A stretch of 14,074 bases of DNA from positions 1-14,074 of the forward strand of contig JACMMG010000066.1 of the NCBI GenBank assembly GCA_014379165.1, read 5' to 3'. Every line of letters begins with the position of its first letter. Position 1 is the stretch's first letter. Under the pieces are notes generated by a model that was not told the DNA's origin, made no database searches, and was given only the letters and a program-made list of their open reading frames with translations. The DNA is from Candidatus Parcubacteria bacterium. Its GTDB lineage: Bacteria > Patescibacteriota > Minisyncoccia > Phycocordibacterales > SBAW01. The position numbers and the translations under genes were made by a program. Positions 13,761-14,074 of the stretch are shown piece by piece.

Positions 13761-13830
13761 ATAGGGTAGAACCCTGGGCAGTGATGCTCGCAATTGCCCG
13801 TGAGGGCTTCCTAGTGATAGGAGAAGGTCC
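13761..13830 (+). promoter_or_regulatory. structured 5' leader with competing hairpins and sequestered Shine-Dalgarno
   Basis: About 70 nt from the predicted start site to the ATG at 13831. Hairpin A pairs GGGT (13764-13767) with ACCC (13771-13774). Hairpin B pairs CCCTGGGCAGT (13772-13782) with ATTGCCC (13793-13799) plus AGGG (13803-13806), with a 3-nt bulge. Hairpin C pairs GGGCTTCCTA (13804-13813) with TAGG (13818-13821), AAG (13824-13826) and TCC (13828-13830), capped by a GUGA tetraloop. A and B share 13772-13774; B and C share 13804-13806. The Shine-Dalgarno AGGAG (13819-13823), ideally spaced, lies in the 3' arm of C. I infer a cis-acting translational control element or novel riboswitch-like leader; it matches no class I know. 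Confidence 0.55.
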
Positions 13831-14074
13831 ATGACTACGTTCGTTGAAAGGCTTGTCTGCGGCCAGAACGAGATCGACCGTATGCGGAAGGAAATCGACA
13901 TGGTCGTTCGGATGCTCTGTGGTCTCATCGTTCCTCTAACTGAAGGCATCGAGTACGTTGACGTTCCAGGGAGAGAAGAAGACTTGGTACTCGCAAGAAG
14001 TTTTCAACAACAGGAAGATGTCACTCCTTTGTGGGAGATGGAAGTCTTCCGATCGAGGGGCGGGAAATTCAGGA
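13831..14074 (+). CDS. unrecognised protein, N-terminal part, runs off the window
   Basis: ATG at 13831 and open for 81 codons to the last base; the rest lies outside the window. The protein begins MTTFVERLVCGQNEIDRMRK and continues as a helical, heptad-like stretch (about 1-35, 'EIDMVVRMLCGLIVPL') with Cys10 and Cys30. A mixed acidic part follows ('GIEYVDVPGREEDLVLARSFQQQED'), then 'LWEMEVFRSRGG'. There is no signal peptide or clear membrane helix, and I do not recognise a family. It has the only combination in the window of a consensus promoter, a good Shine-Dalgarno (AGGAG, 7-nt spacing) and a structured leader, which argues strongly that it is a real, probably well-expressed and regulated gene. 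It diverges from yebC. Confidence 0.75.
   Translation, partial: MTTFVERLVCGQNEIDRMRKEIDMVVRMLCGLIVPLTEGIEYVDVPGREEDLVLARSFQQQEDVTPLWEMEVFRSRGGKFR

Overview
The window looks like chromosomal DNA from a Patescibacteria/CPR bacterium, most likely a Parcubacteria-type lineage. This is inferred from family resemblance, not from a search. The grounds are compact genes with many 4-22 bp overlaps, few Shine-Dalgarno sequences, reduced housekeeping proteins (a KH-R3H Jag without its N-terminal domain, a 175-residue YebC), a single-membrane-type short YidC, and a CPR-style type IV secretion-like gene set. It covers the replication-origin neighbourhood: rpmH, rnpA, yidC and jag on the minus strand diverge from dnaA and dnaN on the plus strand.

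Layout. Positions 1-3963 (plus) hold a four-gene, translationally coupled envelope/secretion operon: the C-terminus of a VirB4/TraC-like ATPase, a polytopic membrane protein with three Ig-like repeats after an internal signal-peptide-like helix, a VirB2-like two-helix pilin with a large Cys-containing C-terminal domain, and a membrane-anchored beta-propeller protein. Positions 3980-5664 (minus) hold the rpmH-rnpA-yidC-jag operon, including a 44-residue L34. The 5665-5775 spacer and the 7111-7309 dnaA-dnaN spacer carry DnaA-box-like 9-mers and are the best oriC candidates. dnaN is followed by a NUDIX hydrolase, which converges on a class A penicillin-binding protein (8869-11082, minus). tyrS (11138-12331) ends at a strong bidirectional terminator. 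On its other side a 40-codon, very acidic microprotein gene (12365-12487, minus) ends against the same hairpin. Then come ruvC and yebC (minus), overlapping or nearly so, with a 72-bp palindromic element lying in the N-terminal extension of ruvC.

The right end, 13727-14074 (plus), is the most unusual part. It has the only textbook promoter in the window (TTGCAA, 17 bp, extended -10 TATAAT). A roughly 70-nt structured leader follows, in which several hairpins use overlapping, mutually exclusive arms; the last hairpin, with a GUGA tetraloop, buries the Shine-Dalgarno sequence. Next is an unrecognised gene that runs off the window.

The genes form normal functional groups: initiation and the clamp (dnaA, dnaN), translation and secretion (rpmH, rnpA, yidC, jag, tyrS, yebC), recombination (ruvC), cell wall (PBP) and surface secretion/pilus. 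No rRNA, tRNA, CRISPR array, IS element or integrase was found. No gene-free stretch exceeds 200 bases.
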